DNA of 15,517 bases from contig CAZOMR010000050.1 in NCBI GenBank assembly GCA_964580655.1, positions 1 to 15,517 on the forward strand, written 5' to 3'. Positions 15,486-15,517 of the stretch are shown in pieces. The notes under the pieces are model-generated. The model was not told the origin of the DNA. It did no database searches and saw only the letters and a list, made by a program, of their open reading frames with translations. Source of the stretch: CAZOMR01 sp964580655 (GTDB lineage: Bacteria > RBG-13-61-14 > CAZOMR01). The first letter of the stretch is position 1, and each line of letters starts with the position of its first letter. A program made the position numbers and the translations under genes.

Positions 15486-15517
15486 CTATCCATGAAATAT
15501 ACGGCTCCTCTTGAGAA

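Noticed and set aside
15326..15493. Longer N-terminus for the zinc-ribbon protein
   Set aside because: The promoter and the 22-nt repeat lie inside this stretch and the added residues resemble translated AT-rich intergenic DNA.

Overview
The window most likely comes from a Desulfobacterota (former Deltaproteobacteria) or a related anaerobic, Gram-negative genome. The evidence is an MglA-type GTPase operon resembling those of Myxococcota and Desulfobacterota, an HgdB/BcrC-type 2-hydroxyacyl-CoA dehydratase subunit, a two-permease RND efflux operon with a membrane fusion protein, and an SPOR-domain envelope protein. This is inference from protein families; there is no rRNA or other marker gene. 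A run of ten Ns at 11452-11461 shows the sequence is a draft or metagenomic scaffold.

Layout. (1) Positions 70-3473, plus strand: a promoter and a tight three-gene operon. It encodes a single-pass inner-membrane protein with two C-terminal SPOR domains, a helical-repeat protein of unknown function, and an MglA-like GTPase with an extra C-terminal extension. (2) Positions 3478-5449, minus strand, convergent with (1): a DUF218/YdcF-like secreted or lipoprotein gene with a good promoter, followed by an orphan 2-hydroxyacyl-CoA dehydratase subunit. (3) Positions 5496-13500, minus strand: a membrane fusion protein, two RND permeases and possibly a 60-residue single-span protein. Every junction in this set overlaps (TTGA, ATGA and 17 nt), so it looks translationally coupled. 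No outer-membrane channel gene is present. The first permease (8718-12370) is broken by the N gap and carries three insertions that ordinary RND pumps lack. (4) Positions 13588-14462: a sirtuin (Sir2) with its own promoter, 87 nt upstream of the efflux operon. (5) Positions 14463-14695: an AT-rich intergenic stretch with three separate inverted repeats. (6) Positions 14696-15375: a zinc-ribbon plus degenerate receiver protein, read from a TTG codon behind a near-consensus promoter. (7) A 22-nt sequence, identical at 20 positions, occurs near both ends of the window (32-53 and 15464-15485) in inverted orientation.

How the genes may work together. The plus-strand operon combines a small GTPase, a scaffold-like helical protein and a peptidoglycan-binding membrane protein. 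That is a plausible polarity, division-site or envelope-organising module and the best candidate here for an undescribed system. The efflux operon should form a hetero-permease complex of the MdtABC type and would need an outer-membrane channel encoded elsewhere. The zinc-ribbon pseudoreceiver, sirtuin, DUF218 protein and dehydratase subunit show no clear link to either group.
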